Assembly: GCF_001270065.2 (NCBI RefSeq)
Contig: NZ_LFYT02000027.1
Location: forward strand, 1-63,117
Reading direction: 5' to 3'
Source: Limnohabitans planktonicus II-D5
GTDB taxonomy: Bacteria > Pseudomonadota > Gammaproteobacteria > Burkholderiales > Burkholderiaceae_C
Length of the DNA stretch: 63,117 nt
Position 1 is the stretch's first letter, and every line of letters starts with the position of its first letter. The translations under genes were made by a program, and so were the position numbers. The notes under the pieces are model-generated. The model searched no databases and was not told the DNA's origin. It worked only from the letters and a program-made list of their open reading frames with translations. Of the stretch, positions 30,335 to 40,671 are shown piece after piece.

Positions 30335-31645
30335 ATGAGCACCGAAGCCACGCTGATCAAACAACACCTGATCGACCCGGAAATCTGCATCCGCTGCAAC
30401 ACCTGCGAAGCGATTTGCCCGGTCGGTGCCATCACGCACGACTCGCTCAACTACGTGGTTAAAGCCGACGTCTGCAATTCGTGCATGGACTGCATCTCGC
30501 CATGTCCCACCGGCTCGATTGACAACTGGCGCATGGTGCCCAAAGCCAAGGCCTACAGCATTGAAGAACAACTCAAGTGGTACGACCTGCCCGCTGAACT
30601 GAGCGCCGAAGAACTGGCTGCCGCTGGGGGTGACGCCAGTTCAGCCCAAGATGAAGCGCAAGCCGCGTTACAAGCCGCCGCTTCGTCTTCATCAGCCGTC
30701 AGCATCGCCACCGCCTCGGGTTTCAACTCAGCCCAATTCGGCGCCACCATCCCACCCTGGTCGGCTGCCCACGCCTACACCAACCTGTACGGCCCCAAGG
30801 CGCAAGACAAAACCATCACCGCCACCGTGACGGGCAACCTGCGCGTGACCGAGGTGGGCAAGCAAGACGGCCAACAAGACTACGACACCCACCACATCGT
30901 GCTCGACTTCGGCGGCATGCCTTTCCCGGTGCTCGAAGGCCAGTCGATCGGCATCATCCCGCCGGGTGTGGATGCCAAAGGCAAGCCGCACCACGCCCGT
31001 CAGTATTCGATTGCCAGCCCCCGCAACGGTGAGCGTCCCGGCCACAACAACCTGTCGCTGACCATCAAGCGCGTGCTCGAAGACCACGACGGAAAACCCG
31101 TTCGCGGTGTCGGCTCCAACTACATGTGCGACCTGAATGTGGGCGACAAGGTGCAGGTGATTGGCCCGTTTGGTGCCAGCTTCCTCATGCCCAACCACCC
31201 CAAGAGCAGCATCGTCATGATCTGCACCGGAACTGGCTCTGCCCCCATGCGCGCCATGACCGAATGGCGTCGCCGCCTGCGCGCCAGCGGCAAGTTCGAA
31301 GGGGGCAAACTGATGTTGTTCTTTGGTGCCCGAACCCCTGCCGAGTTGCCCTACTTTGGCCCGCTGAACAACTTGCCCAAAGACTTCATCGACATCGAAT
31401 TCGCTTTCTCGCGTGAAGCTGGCAAAACCAAACGCTACGTGCAAGACGCCATGCGCGAGCGCGCCGCCGACATCGCGCTGCAACTCAAAGACCCGAACAC
31501 CTGCTTTTATGTCTGTGGCCTCAAAAGCATGGAAGAGGGCGTGGTCATGGCACTGCGCGACATCGCACAGAAGGCCGGACTCGATTGGGATACCGTGGGC
31601 GCGGTACTCAAAAAAGAAGGCCGCCTGCACCTCGAAACGTATTGA
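30335..31645 (+). CDS. boxA: Benzoyl-CoA 2,3-epoxidase, reductase component
   Basis: A 436-residue iron-sulfur flavoprotein that passes electrons from NADPH to BoxB. The N-terminal ferredoxin part has two 4Fe-4S motifs ([15 protein letters not shown] and [15 protein letters not shown]), then an Ala-rich linker (about 95-140), then an FNR-type module: FAD site [18 protein letters not shown](P) site [14 protein letters not shown] and C-terminal [13 protein letters not shown]. Domain order matches BoxA. It lies downstream of boxB, separated by the hairpin cluster. Confidence 0.95.
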   Translation: MSTEATLIKQHLIDPEICIRCNTCEAICPVGAITHDSLNYVVKADVCNSCMDCISPCPTGSIDNWRMVPKAKAYSIEEQLKWYDLPAELSAEELAAAGGDASSAQDEAQAALQAAASSSSAVSIATASGFNSAQFGATIPPWSAAHAYTNLYGPKAQDKTITATVTGNLRVTEVGKQDGQQDYDTHHIVLDFGGMPFPVLEGQSIGIIPPGVDAKGKPHHARQYSIASPRNGERPGHNNLSLTIKRVLEDHDGKPVRGVGSNYMCDLNVGDKVQVIGPFGASFLMPNHPKSSIVMICTGTGSAPMRAMTEWRRRLRASGKFEGGKLMLFFGARTPAELPYFGPLNNLPKDFIDIEFAFSREAGKTKRYVQDAMRERAADIALQLKDPNTCFYVCGLKSMEEGVVMALRDIAQKAGLDWDTVGAVLKKEGRLHLETY

Positions 31646-31672
31646 GCCGGAGGCTTCATGGTCCTGTTCAGG

Positions 31673-31823
31673 TCTGTGAAGTTTTCAATGCTCAAAGATG
31701 TTGCAGGTCGGCGGTCGAAGGCCCCGACATGGGCCTGCGGCGAAACCCATCATGTCGGCCTTGGCGAGTAGCGACCTGCGAGATGACATTGCACACACAT
31801 TTCAAACTTCAGCGTGCCGGATC
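31673..31823 (+). repeat. Dispersed palindromic repeat, locus 3 (single unit)
   Basis: A single, unamplified copy: left end tctgtgaagttttcaatgc at 31673, arm gcaggtcggcggtcgaaggc, core gacatgggcc/cccatcatgtc, right arm gcgacctgcga, right end catttcaaacttcagcgtgc then cggatc. It is the best guide to the element's basic form. It lies between boxA and the MFS gene, which run in the same direction. Confidence 0.92.
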
Positions 31824-31936
31824 CATCAGTTTCCGTCAGGTGCATTCTTGCCCGCAAGTATTGGGCCGCTTTGGGCTTGCGCGACCGATGACTTGACCGG
31901 GCCCATGCGGCCACATCAATGACAAGAGTAATCCCT

Positions 31937-33583
31937 ATGAGCACCCATTCCCCCGGTTGGCTGGACAAAGAAAGAATCATTGCCGGACCCGGCTTCAACC
32001 GCTGGCTGGTGCCCCCAGCGGCCTTGGCCATTCATCTGAGCATTGGCATGGCCTATGGTTTTTCAGTGTTTTGGCTGCCGCTGTCCAAAGCCCTGGGTAT
32101 CCAGAAAGCCATCCCGTGCGGACCCGATGTGGGGTTTGGGGGGCAACTTTTCACCACCAGCTGTGATTGGCAAATTTCATCCTTGGGCTGGATGTATACC
32201 TTGTTCTTTGTGTTGCTCGGCACCAGCGCCGCCACTTGGGGTGGCTGGTTGGAGCGAGCAGGGCCGCGCAAAGCGGGCGTGGTGTCGGCAGTTTGCTGGT
32301 GTGGGGGCATGCTGCTGTCGGCTTTGGGTGTTTACCTGCACCAGTTCTGGTTGATGTTGCTGGGCTCCGGCATCATTGGCGGCATTGGTTTGGGCCTGGG
32401 CTACATCTCGCCCGTCTCGACGCTGATCAAGTGGTTCCCGGATCGGCGGGGCATGGCCACGGGCATGGCCATCATGGGCTTTGGCGGCGGTGCCATGATT
32501 GGTTCGCCCTTGGCTGCAGACTTGATGCAGTATTTCGCTGGCCCCACTGATGTGGGCGTGATGCACACCTTCATCGTCATGGCCTTGGTGTACTTCGTGT
32601 TCATGATGGCAGGTGCTTTGGGTTACCGCGTGCCTGAAACGGGCTGGAAACCTGAAGGCTGGACGCCGCCACCAGCCCAAGTGCACAACGCCATGATCAC
32701 TCAGCGGCATGTGCATGTGAGCAAAGTCTGGGGCATCCCCCAGTTCTGGCTGATCTGGATGGTGCTGTGCATGAACGTGAGTGCCGGCATCGGGGTGCTC
32801 GGCATGGCTTCACCCATGTTGCAAGAGGTGTTCGGTGGCAGCTTGATCGGTGTACAGGCCAAGTTTGCTGACCTCGACAAAGAACAGCTCAAAGCCATTG
32901 CCACGGTGGCTGCAGGGTTTACCGCCTTGTTGAGTTTGTTCAACATCGGTGGCCGGTTTTTCTGGGCCAGCTTGTCGGACAAACTGGGTCGCAAATTGAC
33001 CTATGTGGTGTTTTTTGTTCTCGGTGGTCTGTTGTATTTCAGCGTTCCCGGCAGTGCATCGGCGGGCAACATCGTTTTGTTTGTGGCCGCTTTTTGCATC
33101 ATTTTGAGCATGTATGGTGGTGGTTTTGCCACTGTGCCGGCGTACCTGGCGGACCTCTTTGGCACGCAAATGGTGGGCGCGATCCATGGCCGCTTGCTCA
33201 CGGCATGGGCCACGGCAGGCGTGCTGGGTCCGGTGGTGGTGAACTACATGCGCGAATACCAACTGGGCTTGGGTATTGCGCGTGAACAGGTTTACAACCA
33301 AACCATGTACATCCTGGTGGGCATGTTGATGGTGGGCTTGATCTGTAATTTGCTGGTCAAACCGCTGAACGACAAATGGTTCATGACAGCAGACGAACTG
33401 GCGCATGAACGACGTTTGGCGCATGAAAAGGCGCTTTCCTCTGAAGTGCTGCGCAGTGGGCAAGCGCCAGGTTCGGATGCCGTCAACCCCATGGTGGTGG
33501 TTGTGGCTTGGGCCGCTGTGGGTATTCCTTTGGGTTGGGGTATCTACCGCACCTTGCTCAGCGTGGCGAAGTTTTTTGCCTGA
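31937..33583 (+). CDS. MFS transporter, oxalate/formate antiporter (OFA)-like
   Basis: A 548-residue major facilitator with about 12 membrane segments. The family regions are AIHLSIGMAYGFSVFWLPLS near the N-terminus, LGYISPVSTLIKWFPDRRG and, in the second half, LGRKLTYVVFFVLGG and YGGGFATVPAYLADLFG. This matches the OFA group, whose members move small carboxylates. After boxA it may import benzoate or export formate released by BoxC; both are inferences. ATG 31937 (MSTHSPGW) is preferred over ATG 31919. Confidence 0.85.
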   Translation: MSTHSPGWLDKERIIAGPGFNRWLVPPAALAIHLSIGMAYGFSVFWLPLSKALGIQKAIPCGPDVGFGGQLFTTSCDWQISSLGWMYTLFFVLLGTSAATWGGWLERAGPRKAGVVSAVCWCGGMLLSALGVYLHQFWLMLLGSGIIGGIGLGLGYISPVSTLIKWFPDRRGMATGMAIMGFGGGAMIGSPLAADLMQYFAGPTDVGVMHTFIVMALVYFVFMMAGALGYRVPETGWKPEGWTPPPAQVHNAMITQRHVHVSKVWGIPQFWLIWMVLCMNVSAGIGVLGMASPMLQEVFGGSLIGVQAKFADLDKEQLKAIATVAAGFTALLSLFNIGGRFFWASLSDKLGRKLTYVVFFVLGGLLYFSVPGSASAGNIVLFVAAFCIILSMYGGGFATVPAYLADLFGTQMVGAIHGRLLTAWATAGVLGPVVVNYMREYQLGLGIAREQVYNQTMYILVGMLMVGLICNLLVKPLNDKWFMTADELAHERRLAHEKALSSEVLRSGQAPGSDAVNPMVVVVAWAAVGIPLGWGIYRTLLSVAKFFA

Positions 33584-33705
33584 CGCACACGTCAGCACAA
33601 CGGGCTCAATGCCCGGTGAAACCCCGCTGCCGCAGTGATTGCGTTTGCAGGGCTTTTGGGTTTACAAAAGCCGCTTCGACGCCCTTATGTTTCAATGATT
33701 CATCC

Positions 33706-35520
33706 ATGCAAAAATCTCAAAGCTCAGTCCCTGATTTGTCATCGTCCGTGACCTTGGCGACGGTCGACGATATGCGCCAACGCATCCGCACCAAAAGCAA
33801 ACTCAAGGGCCGTCAACCACACGATGCGTCTTTGGCGGCCGTGCGCGCATTGTTGGGCCCTGCGCCCCATCGGCGAGATCATTTGATTGAGCACTTGCAT
33901 GTGCTCAACGACCATTTTGGTGGCCTGCACGATCACCATTTGGTGGCCTTGGCCAAAGAGATGAACATCCCGATGGCTGAGGTCTACGAGGTCGCCACTT
34001 TCTACCACCACTTTGAAGTCATCCAGGGTGAGGCTGCCGCTCCAGGCCTGACCGTGCGGGTTTGCGACGGATTGAGCTGCGAATTGGCCGGTGCACAAAA
34101 CTTGCTGACCCGATTGCCGCAGATTTTGGGCTCAGGCGATGTGCGTGTGGTGGCTGCGCCGTGCATTGGCCGCTGTGAGCAAGCGCCCGCGGTGGTGGTG
34201 CACCAGCATCCAGTGCTTTTTGCCACGACTGAGGCCGTGGTGCAGGCGGTCCATGCCAGCTTGCACAGCCACCCCAAGCCCACAGACCAAGCCCAATTTG
34301 ATGCCGCAGTGCTGGCGCTGCAATCGGTGCCCCCTTTGTCCCATGTGACCACCGCGCCTGCGTATGTGGGTTGGGATGCGTATTTGGCGCAAGGCGGTTA
34401 CGCCTTGCTCAAGGACTTGGCTTCGGGGGTACTCGACGCAGAGTCATGCATCAAAACCATGGAAGACTCGGGCCTGCGCGGCCTGGGCGGCGCAGGCTTT
34501 CCGGCAGGGCGCAAGTGGCGCATCGTGCGTGAGCAGCCCTCGCCCAAGTTGATGGCCGTGAACATTGACGAGGGCGAGCCTGGCACGTTCAAGGACCGCA
34601 CTTACCTGGAACGCGACCCGCACCGTTTTCTGGAGGGCATGCTGGTGGCGGCACAGGTGGTGGGCATTGACGCTTGCTACGTGTATTTGCGTGACGAATA
34701 CCACGGCTGCCGAGAACTGCTGGAGGCCGAGTTGGCGAAGTTGCGCGCCAACCCGCCTTGTGCCCTGCCTTTGATCGAGTTGCGCCGCGGTGCCGGTGCC
34801 TACATCTGCGGCGAAGAGTCCGCCATGATCGAAAGCATTGAAGGCAAACGGGGTGAGCCGCGCATGCGCCCGCCTTATATTGCACAGGTCGGCTTGTTTG
34901 GCCGCCCCACTTTGGAGCACAATTTTGAAACCCTTTTTTGGGTGCGCGACATCCTGCAGCGGGGCCCGCAATGGTTCAGCAGTTTTGGCCGCAATGGCCG
35001 CAAAGGCCTTCGCAGTTTCAGCGTCAGTGGGCGCGTCAAACACCCTGGGGTCAAACTCGCACCTGCGGGCATCACCGTCAAAGAGTTGATCCACGAATAC
35101 TGCGGTGGCATGGCCCCAGGCCATGACTTGTATGCCTATTTGCCCGGAGGTGCCTCGGGCGGCATCTTGCCCGCCAGCATGGGTGACATACCACTGGACT
35201 TCGACACCTTGCAGCCTTACGGTTGCTTCATCGGTTCAGCGGCAGTGATTGTGTTGGGGCACCAAGACAAAGCCCGCGATGCCGCGCTGAACATGATGCG
35301 CTTTTTTGCCCAGGAAAGCTGCGGTCAGTGCACCCCTTGCCGGGTGGGAACGGCCAAATCGGCGGCGTTGATGGACGCCCCTGTTTGGGACAACACGACA
35401 CTGGAAGACCTCAACGAGGTGATGGCCGACGCTTCCATTTGCGGTCTCGGTCAAGCGGCACCCAACCCGGTGCGGTGCATTCAAAAATATTTTCCTCAGG
35501 AAATTGGAGCTTCGCTGTGA
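33706..35520 (+). CDS. NAD-dependent formate dehydrogenase, fused FdsG-FdsB (NuoE-NuoF-like) subunit
   Basis: A 604-residue diaphorase subunit. Residues 1-165 are NuoE/FdsG-like with 2Fe-2S ligands in VCDGLSCELAG and CIGRCEQAP. Residues 200-604 are NuoF/FdsB-like: the NADH/FMN region GLRGLGGAGFPAGRKW and NIDEGEPGTFKDRTYLERDP, RGAGAYICGEESAMIESIEG, and the 4Fe-4S motif SCGQCTPCRVG. The two are separate proteins in FdsGBA of Cupriavidus. ATG 33706 was chosen; the frame upstream runs into the MFS gene's end. Its stop overlaps the GTG start of fdsA, so the subunits are made together. Confidence 0.9.
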   Translation: MQKSQSSVPDLSSSVTLATVDDMRQRIRTKSKLKGRQPHDASLAAVRALLGPAPHRRDHLIEHLHVLNDHFGGLHDHHLVALAKEMNIPMAEVYEVATFYHHFEVIQGEAAAPGLTVRVCDGLSCELAGAQNLLTRLPQILGSGDVRVVAAPCIGRCEQAPAVVVHQHPVLFATTEAVVQAVHASLHSHPKPTDQAQFDAAVLALQSVPPLSHVTTAPAYVGWDAYLAQGGYALLKDLASGVLDAESCIKTMEDSGLRGLGGAGFPAGRKWRIVREQPSPKLMAVNIDEGEPGTFKDRTYLERDPHRFLEGMLVAAQVVGIDACYVYLRDEYHGCRELLEAELAKLRANPPCALPLIELRRGAGAYICGEESAMIESIEGKRGEPRMRPPYIAQVGLFGRPTLEHNFETLFWVRDILQRGPQWFSSFGRNGRKGLRSFSVSGRVKHPGVKLAPAGITVKELIHEYCGGMAPGHDLYAYLPGGASGGILPASMGDIPLDFDTLQPYGCFIGSAAVIVLGHQDKARDAALNMMRFFAQESCGQCTPCRVGTAKSAALMDAPVWDNTTLEDLNEVMADASICGLGQAAPNPVRCIQKYFPQEIGASL

Positions 35521-38474
35521 ACGCACCAACCTCATTGACCGAAGTGACGATGAAAACCGTTGAGTTCAAACTCGATGCCAAAACCCTGCATGCCTATGAG
35601 GGCGAAACCATCCTCCAGGCGGCCAAGCGCCATGGCATCGATATTCCACACCTTTGCTACAAGGATGGTTACCGCGCAGACGGCAATTGCCGCGCTTGCG
35701 TGGTCGAGATTGCAGGCGATCGCACACTGGCCCCCAGTTGCTGCCGAAGCGTCACCGAGGGCATGCAAGTGCAGGCCCAGAGCGAGCGAGCCGTCAAAAG
35801 CCAAAAAATGGTGCTGGAGATGTTGCTGTCTGACATGCCCGACGTGGGGTACAAATGGAACGACGCGGATGGTCCCGCCACAGACACCGGGCAACATGGT
35901 GAGTTGAGCGACTGGGCTGACCGCATGGGCGTGCGCGTGCGCCCAGAGCTCCAAGCACTGCGCCGCGAACAGCCGCAGGCCGATATGACGCACCCGGCCA
36001 TGGCCGTGAACCTGGACGCTTGCATTCAATGCAACCGTTGTGTGCGTGCGTGCCGTGAAGAGCAGGTCAACGGTGTGATCGGTTTTGCACAGCGCGGCGC
36101 GCACAGCGAGATCGTGTTTGACTTGGGCGATGACATGGGGGCCAGCACCTGCGTGGCTTGTGGTGAATGTGTGCAGGCCTGCCCCACGGGTGCCTTGATG
36201 CCCAAAACCCAAGTGGGCAGCCAGGTGGTCGACAAAAAGGTGGATTCGGTCTGTCCGTTTTGCGGTGTGGGTTGTTTGCTGACCTACAACGTCAAGGACA
36301 ACGTGATCGTGAGCGTGGACGGGCGTGACGGGCCTGCCAACCACAGCCGCTTGTGTGTCAAGGGCCGTTTTGGTTTTGACTATGCAGCCAGCCCACAGCG
36401 CCTGACGGTGCCCTTGATCCGCAAGGCCGGGGTGTCCAAAGATCCAGATTTGCTCAACCGTTTGAACCAACGCATGTCCGAGCAGGGCACCGACTGGTCC
36501 GAGGTGTTTCGTGAAGCCACTTGGGAAGAAGCGCTGGCGCTGGGTGCTGGCCAGCTGAAAAACTTGCGCGATCAATTTGGCCCCAAAGCCTTGGCTGGTT
36601 TTGGCTCTGCCAAATGCAGCAACGAAGAGGCCTATTTGTTCCAAAAACTGGTGCGCACAGGCTTTGGCTCCAACAACGTGGACCACTGCACCCGCTTGTG
36701 TCACGCCTCCAGCGTGGCCGCGCTGCTTGAAGGCGTGGGCTCAGGTGCGGTGAGTAACCAGGTCAATGACGTCGAGCATTCCGACCTGATTTTTGTGATT
36801 GGCTCCAACCCGACGGCCAACCACCCCGTGGCCGCAACATGGATGAAAAACGCAGCCCAGCGCGGTGCCAAGATCGTGCTGGCCGATCCGCGCATCACAG
36901 ACTTGGGTCAACACGCATGGCGCACCTTGCAATTCAAAGCCGACACCGATGTGGCCATGCTCAATGCGCTCATCCATGTGGTCATTGAAGAGGGCTTGGC
37001 CGACCAGGACTTCATTGCCAAGCGGGCCAACAACTACGAAGCCCTGCGCGAGAACGTCCAAGGCTATAGCCCGGAAGCGATGGCACCCATTTGCGGCATT
37101 CCAGCAGAGACTTTGCGTGAAGTCGCGCGCGCATTTGCCAAGGCCAAAGGTGCCATGATTCTTTGGGGCATGGGCGTGAGCCAGCACGTGCATGGCACCG
37201 ACAATGCGCGCTGCTTGATTGCACTGGTCACCGTGACCGGACAAATTGGCAAGCCCGGCTCTGGCCTGCATCCGCTGCGCGGCCAGAACAATGTGCAAGG
37301 TGCATCGGACGCGGGCTTGATCCCGATGATGTTTCCCAACTACCAACGCGTGACCAACGCAGCGGCGCACGCTTGGTTTGAAGATTTCTGGAGCACCCCA
37401 CTGGACGCCCAAGCCGGTTACACGGTGGTGGAAATCATGCACAAGATCCTGGCGCCCGAGAACGATCCGCACAAGGTGCGCGGCATGTACATCATGGGCG
37501 AGAACCCCGCCATGAGCGACCCGGACCTGAACCATGCCCGCCATGCCTTGGCCTCGCTGGAGCACCTGGTGGTGCAGGACATTTTCATGACCGAAACCGC
37601 CTGGCTGGCCGATGTGGTGTTGCCTGCGACCGCTTGGCCCGAGAAAAATGGCACGGTGAGCAACACCGATCGCATGGTGCAACTGGGCAAACAGGCCATT
37701 GCCCCGCCCGGCCAAGCCAAACCTGATTTGTGGATCATTCAACAGATGGCCCAGCGCATCGGTGCCTATGCCTCGCACACCCCGTCGGCCCCTGCTGGGG
37801 ATTGGGGTCGTGGTCGTCCACTGGCCTGTGGTTACGCGGGCGAGTTTGATGGGGTGGCCCAGGTGTATGACGAAATGCGCCGGACCATGCACACTGCCAT
37901 CTCGGGCATCACGTGGGAGCGTTTGCAGCGCGAGTCCAGTGTCACCTACCCCTGTTTGAGTGCCGATGACCCGGGTGCCCCCACGGTTTTCCTTGACCAC
38001 TTCGCGACCGAAGACGGCCGTGTGAACCTCGTGCCCGCTGACATCATTCCCGCCAATGAGCGGCCCGATGCCCAATATCCCTTTGTGTTGATCACCGGAC
38101 GGCAGCTGGAGCACTGGCACACAGGCAGCATGACCCGTCGTGCCACCGTGCTTGACGCGATTGAGCCTATGGCCACGGCATCGATGTGTGGTGGCGATCT
38201 GGCCCAATTGGGTTTGAGCACGGGTGATGTCCTCACCATCGAGTCGCGCCGGGGGCAAGTCACTTTGCACGTCAGGCGCGACGATGGCACCCCCCAGGGG
38301 GCTGTGTTTGTGCCCTTTGCCTACTACGAGGCAGCGGCCAACCTGATGACCAACGCAGCGCTGGACCCTTACGGGAAAATTCCCGAGTTCAAGTACTGTG
38401 CAGTCGCCATCCGGGCTGGGGGTGAGCTTTCGGTGGTGCAGGGTTACGGTCAACAAGCTTCGACCCGTCGTTGA
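35517..38474 (+). CDS. fdsA: NAD-dependent formate dehydrogenase catalytic subunit (Mo-bis-PGD)
   Basis: A 985-residue cytosolic molybdo-enzyme oxidising formate to CO2. N-terminal 2Fe-2S domain (HLCYKDGYRADGNCRACVVE, then SCC), NuoG-like region, two 4Fe-4S motifs (CIQCNRCVRACREEQV and CVACGECVQACPTGA), then the molybdopterin oxidoreductase core starting CPFCGVGCLLTYNV. The Mo ligand is Cys in DHCTRLCHASSVAAL, not selenocysteine. The C-terminal MGD-binding domain includes LITGRQLEHWHTGSMTRR. GTG 35517 has GGAG 8 bp upstream and overlaps the preceding stop; ATG 35550 is the alternative. Electrons pass to the fused GB subunit. Confidence 0.94.
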   Translation: MNAPTSLTEVTMKTVEFKLDAKTLHAYEGETILQAAKRHGIDIPHLCYKDGYRADGNCRACVVEIAGDRTLAPSCCRSVTEGMQVQAQSERAVKSQKMVLEMLLSDMPDVGYKWNDADGPATDTGQHGELSDWADRMGVRVRPELQALRREQPQADMTHPAMAVNLDACIQCNRCVRACREEQVNGVIGFAQRGAHSEIVFDLGDDMGASTCVACGECVQACPTGALMPKTQVGSQVVDKKVDSVCPFCGVGCLLTYNVKDNVIVSVDGRDGPANHSRLCVKGRFGFDYAASPQRLTVPLIRKAGVSKDPDLLNRLNQRMSEQGTDWSEVFREATWEEALALGAGQLKNLRDQFGPKALAGFGSAKCSNEEAYLFQKLVRTGFGSNNVDHCTRLCHASSVAALLEGVGSGAVSNQVNDVEHSDLIFVIGSNPTANHPVAATWMKNAAQRGAKIVLADPRITDLGQHAWRTLQFKADTDVAMLNALIHVVIEEGLADQDFIAKRANNYEALRENVQGYSPEAMAPICGIPAETLREVARAFAKAKGAMILWGMGVSQHVHGTDNARCLIALVTVTGQIGKPGSGLHPLRGQNNVQGASDAGLIPMMFPNYQRVTNAAAHAWFEDFWSTPLDAQAGYTVVEIMHKILAPENDPHKVRGMYIMGENPAMSDPDLNHARHALASLEHLVVQDIFMTETAWLADVVLPATAWPEKNGTVSNTDRMVQLGKQAIAPPGQAKPDLWIIQQMAQRIGAYASHTPSAPAGDWGRGRPLACGYAGEFDGVAQVYDEMRRTMHTAISGITWERLQRESSVTYPCLSADDPGAPTVFLDHFATEDGRVNLVPADIIPANERPDAQYPFVLITGRQLEHWHTGSMTRRATVLDAIEPMATASMCGGDLAQLGLSTGDVLTIESRRGQVTLHVRRDDGTPQGAVFVPFAYYEAAANLMTNAALDPYGKIPEFKYCAVAIRAGGELSVVQGYGQQASTRR

Positions 38475-38598
38475 CATCGCAGGCCCAATGCCCCGCACAT
38501 GTCACCCTGACCCCCGCTGACCGCATAATCTGCGGCTTGTTCTGTCATGCGCGGGCTTGCGGTTTCGCGCATGGCGGGTGCCAGCCAAGGAGAGCCGT

Positions 38599-40089
38599 GT
38601 GATTCCTGACGTGCAAACCATCTTCTGGATGGACGCGTTTCTTTATTTGATGCTGCATGCGGCCATTTGGTATGGCCTGGCGCGTTTTCGCAGCCGTCTG
38701 GTGTCGCTGTGGAGTCTGTCGGGCATCTTCAGTGCGCTGGGTCTGTGCGTGTTTGGCAGCCGGGGTTTCCTGAGTGACGACATGGTGGTGGTGCTGGGGA
38801 TGCTGCTCATGACCTTGGGCAACTGGGGGCGGCAGATCGCTTTGCGTTCCTTGGGCGATGCGGCCTCAGCCCGGTGGATGTGGGCGCATGGCTTGATGAA
38901 TCTGGCGTTTGTGGCCCTGACCTACGCCTTGCAGTTTTCGGGGGCCTCAGTCGAAGTGGTCATGCTGGTTTTTTACGGCTATTTCACCTTCAACTGCTTG
39001 GAATATTTTGTATCGGGCCAGCGCATCGGCATTGAGCACGACACGATAGGTGCCACGTCGGTCAAGGCTGCAGGCGGCGTGCTGACGGTCACCTTGGGCA
39101 TCAAGACCATTGCCTTGCTGGCCGGCTATGGGGCCACCAATCTTTATGAAGTCTCCTGGGACCAGTTCATTGTGTTTGCCGGACAGTTCGTGGCGATCAG
39201 CATGTTGAACGTCGGCTTCATGCAGATCTTTATCGATCAGACGCACCGGGCCCGTATTCAGGCAGAGCAACGTCTGGCACGCGAACAGGAACGCGCCGCC
39301 TTGTTTCAGCAGCACTCGGACGACTTGGGGGCCTTGTTGCGAGAGCGCGAGGAAATCATCCGGCAGCTGACCTTGTCCAACAAAAGTGCTGGCATGGGCG
39401 CTCTGGTGGCCAGTTTTGCCCATGAGTTGAACCAGCCGCTGACGGCCACCATGCTGCATGCCGAGTTGGTGCAGACCAAGCTCTCGGCGGCCATGTCCCA
39501 GAATACGCAGCCTGATTTGAATATTCTCAAGACGGTGGCCGATGCGATTGTGAAAAACACCCAGCGCTCTGGCGACATCATCCGCAAACTCCGCAACCTG
39601 TTTCGCATGAGCAAGGGCGAATACACGCGCATAGACTTCGAGCGCCTGGTGATGGATGTGGCCGATCTGGTGAGTTTCAAATTGTTGGAGTCTGAAATCC
39701 ACCTGAGCACCGAGTTTGACGATAATTTTCGGTTGACAGGGGATGCCACCCAGTTGCAGCAGGTGGTGCTGAATTTGATGAACAACGCGATTGACGCCAT
39801 TTTGGAATCCCAGGTGCGGCACCCACACCTGAGCATTCGTGGCCAGGTGTTTGAAGACCACCTGGAGCTGCATGTGCAGGACAACGGCAAGGGCATTGAT
39901 CCAGAGCGCCAGGACGACGTCTTCAGCCTGTTCAAGACCACCAAATCCGAAGGCATGGGCGTGGGCTTGTGGCTCAGCAAATCGATCATCGAGTCGCATG
40001 GGGGCAAGCTCACCTTCACGTCAGAGCCTGGGCAGGGCACAGTGTTCACATTGCGCCTGCCCACCATCGACTACACCCTGTTGGCTTGA
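38599..40089 (+). CDS. Membrane sensor histidine kinase
   Basis: A 496-residue kinase. Six or seven hydrophobic segments fill residues 5-210, with no sizeable periplasmic domain, then a coiled linker (IQAEQRLAREQERAALFQQH), HisKA with SFAHELNQPLTATMLHAELV and HATPase_c with VVLNLMNNAIDA, DNGKGIDPERQDD and EGMGVGLWLSKSI. AAGGAG 6 bp before GTG 38599 decides the start. No response regulator is next to it. Its place between the two formate dehydrogenase gene sets suggests it senses a related signal; this is inference. Confidence 0.88.
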   Translation: MIPDVQTIFWMDAFLYLMLHAAIWYGLARFRSRLVSLWSLSGIFSALGLCVFGSRGFLSDDMVVVLGMLLMTLGNWGRQIALRSLGDAASARWMWAHGLMNLAFVALTYALQFSGASVEVVMLVFYGYFTFNCLEYFVSGQRIGIEHDTIGATSVKAAGGVLTVTLGIKTIALLAGYGATNLYEVSWDQFIVFAGQFVAISMLNVGFMQIFIDQTHRARIQAEQRLAREQERAALFQQHSDDLGALLREREEIIRQLTLSNKSAGMGALVASFAHELNQPLTATMLHAELVQTKLSAAMSQNTQPDLNILKTVADAIVKNTQRSGDIIRKLRNLFRMSKGEYTRIDFERLVMDVADLVSFKLLESEIHLSTEFDDNFRLTGDATQLQQVVLNLMNNAIDAILESQVRHPHLSIRGQVFEDHLELHVQDNGKGIDPERQDDVFSLFKTTKSEGMGVGLWLSKSIIESHGGKLTFTSEPGQGTVFTLRLPTIDYTLLA

Positions 40090-40104
40090 AACAAAGAGAA
40101 AAAG

Positions 40105-40671
40105 ATGTCTGCATTTGTCTTGACGACCGTGGCCGTGTTGATGCGCAAAGAACCCTTGCAAGGCCCCATGGCCCGTTGGCAATCGTCGCGTTGGGTGCTC
40201 GACGACGTGGTGCCGCACGAAGACAGTTTTGGTCTCACGCCACGCTGTTTGCGCGAAAACGAGGGTGATGCCTTGTGGCTTTATCCCGGCTGGCCGGTGG
40301 AGCTGTTCACCGACGATGCCGAGGGTTACTGGCTCAATGTCAGCGCGCCCACACCCAGCTTTTTTGTGATGTGGCGACTGCAAGAGCGCGAGGGCCTGGA
40401 GCCCCTGGCGGTGCCACAGGCCGTGAGTCTGAGTTACCACGATGCCGGGCGCTGGCTGGATGCGCAAGAAAGCGTGGAAACCGTGGCGGCCCCTGGGGTG
40501 CTGGTGGAGGCCGTGCGCGCCTTTGTGCAGCAACACTTTGTGCCCGAGGTCAAGAAACGCCAACGCCCGCAAAGCTTTCAAGGCCTGACCGACCGGTTTG
40601 GGCAACCGGCATCGGTCAGCACGAGCCAAAAGCGCCGAGGCCCAGGCGGTGGAGGGCAGTCGCATGAGTGA
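40105..40671 (+). CDS. DUF3305 domain protein
   Basis: A 188-residue soluble protein. The body (about 1-150: TVAVLMRKEPLQGPMARWQ, LWLYPGWPVELFTDDAEGYW) fits the DUF3305 family found beside formate dehydrogenase genes in proteobacteria. The tail is basic and low in complexity (QKRRGPGGGGQSHE). No function is established. Its stop overlaps the start of the DUF3306 gene by eight bases, so the pair is translated together. Confidence 0.8.
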   Translation: MSAFVLTTVAVLMRKEPLQGPMARWQSSRWVLDDVVPHEDSFGLTPRCLRENEGDALWLYPGWPVELFTDDAEGYWLNVSAPTPSFFVMWRLQEREGLEPLAVPQAVSLSYHDAGRWLDAQESVETVAAPGVLVEAVRAFVQQHFVPEVKKRQRPQSFQGLTDRFGQPASVSTSQKRRGPGGGGQSHE

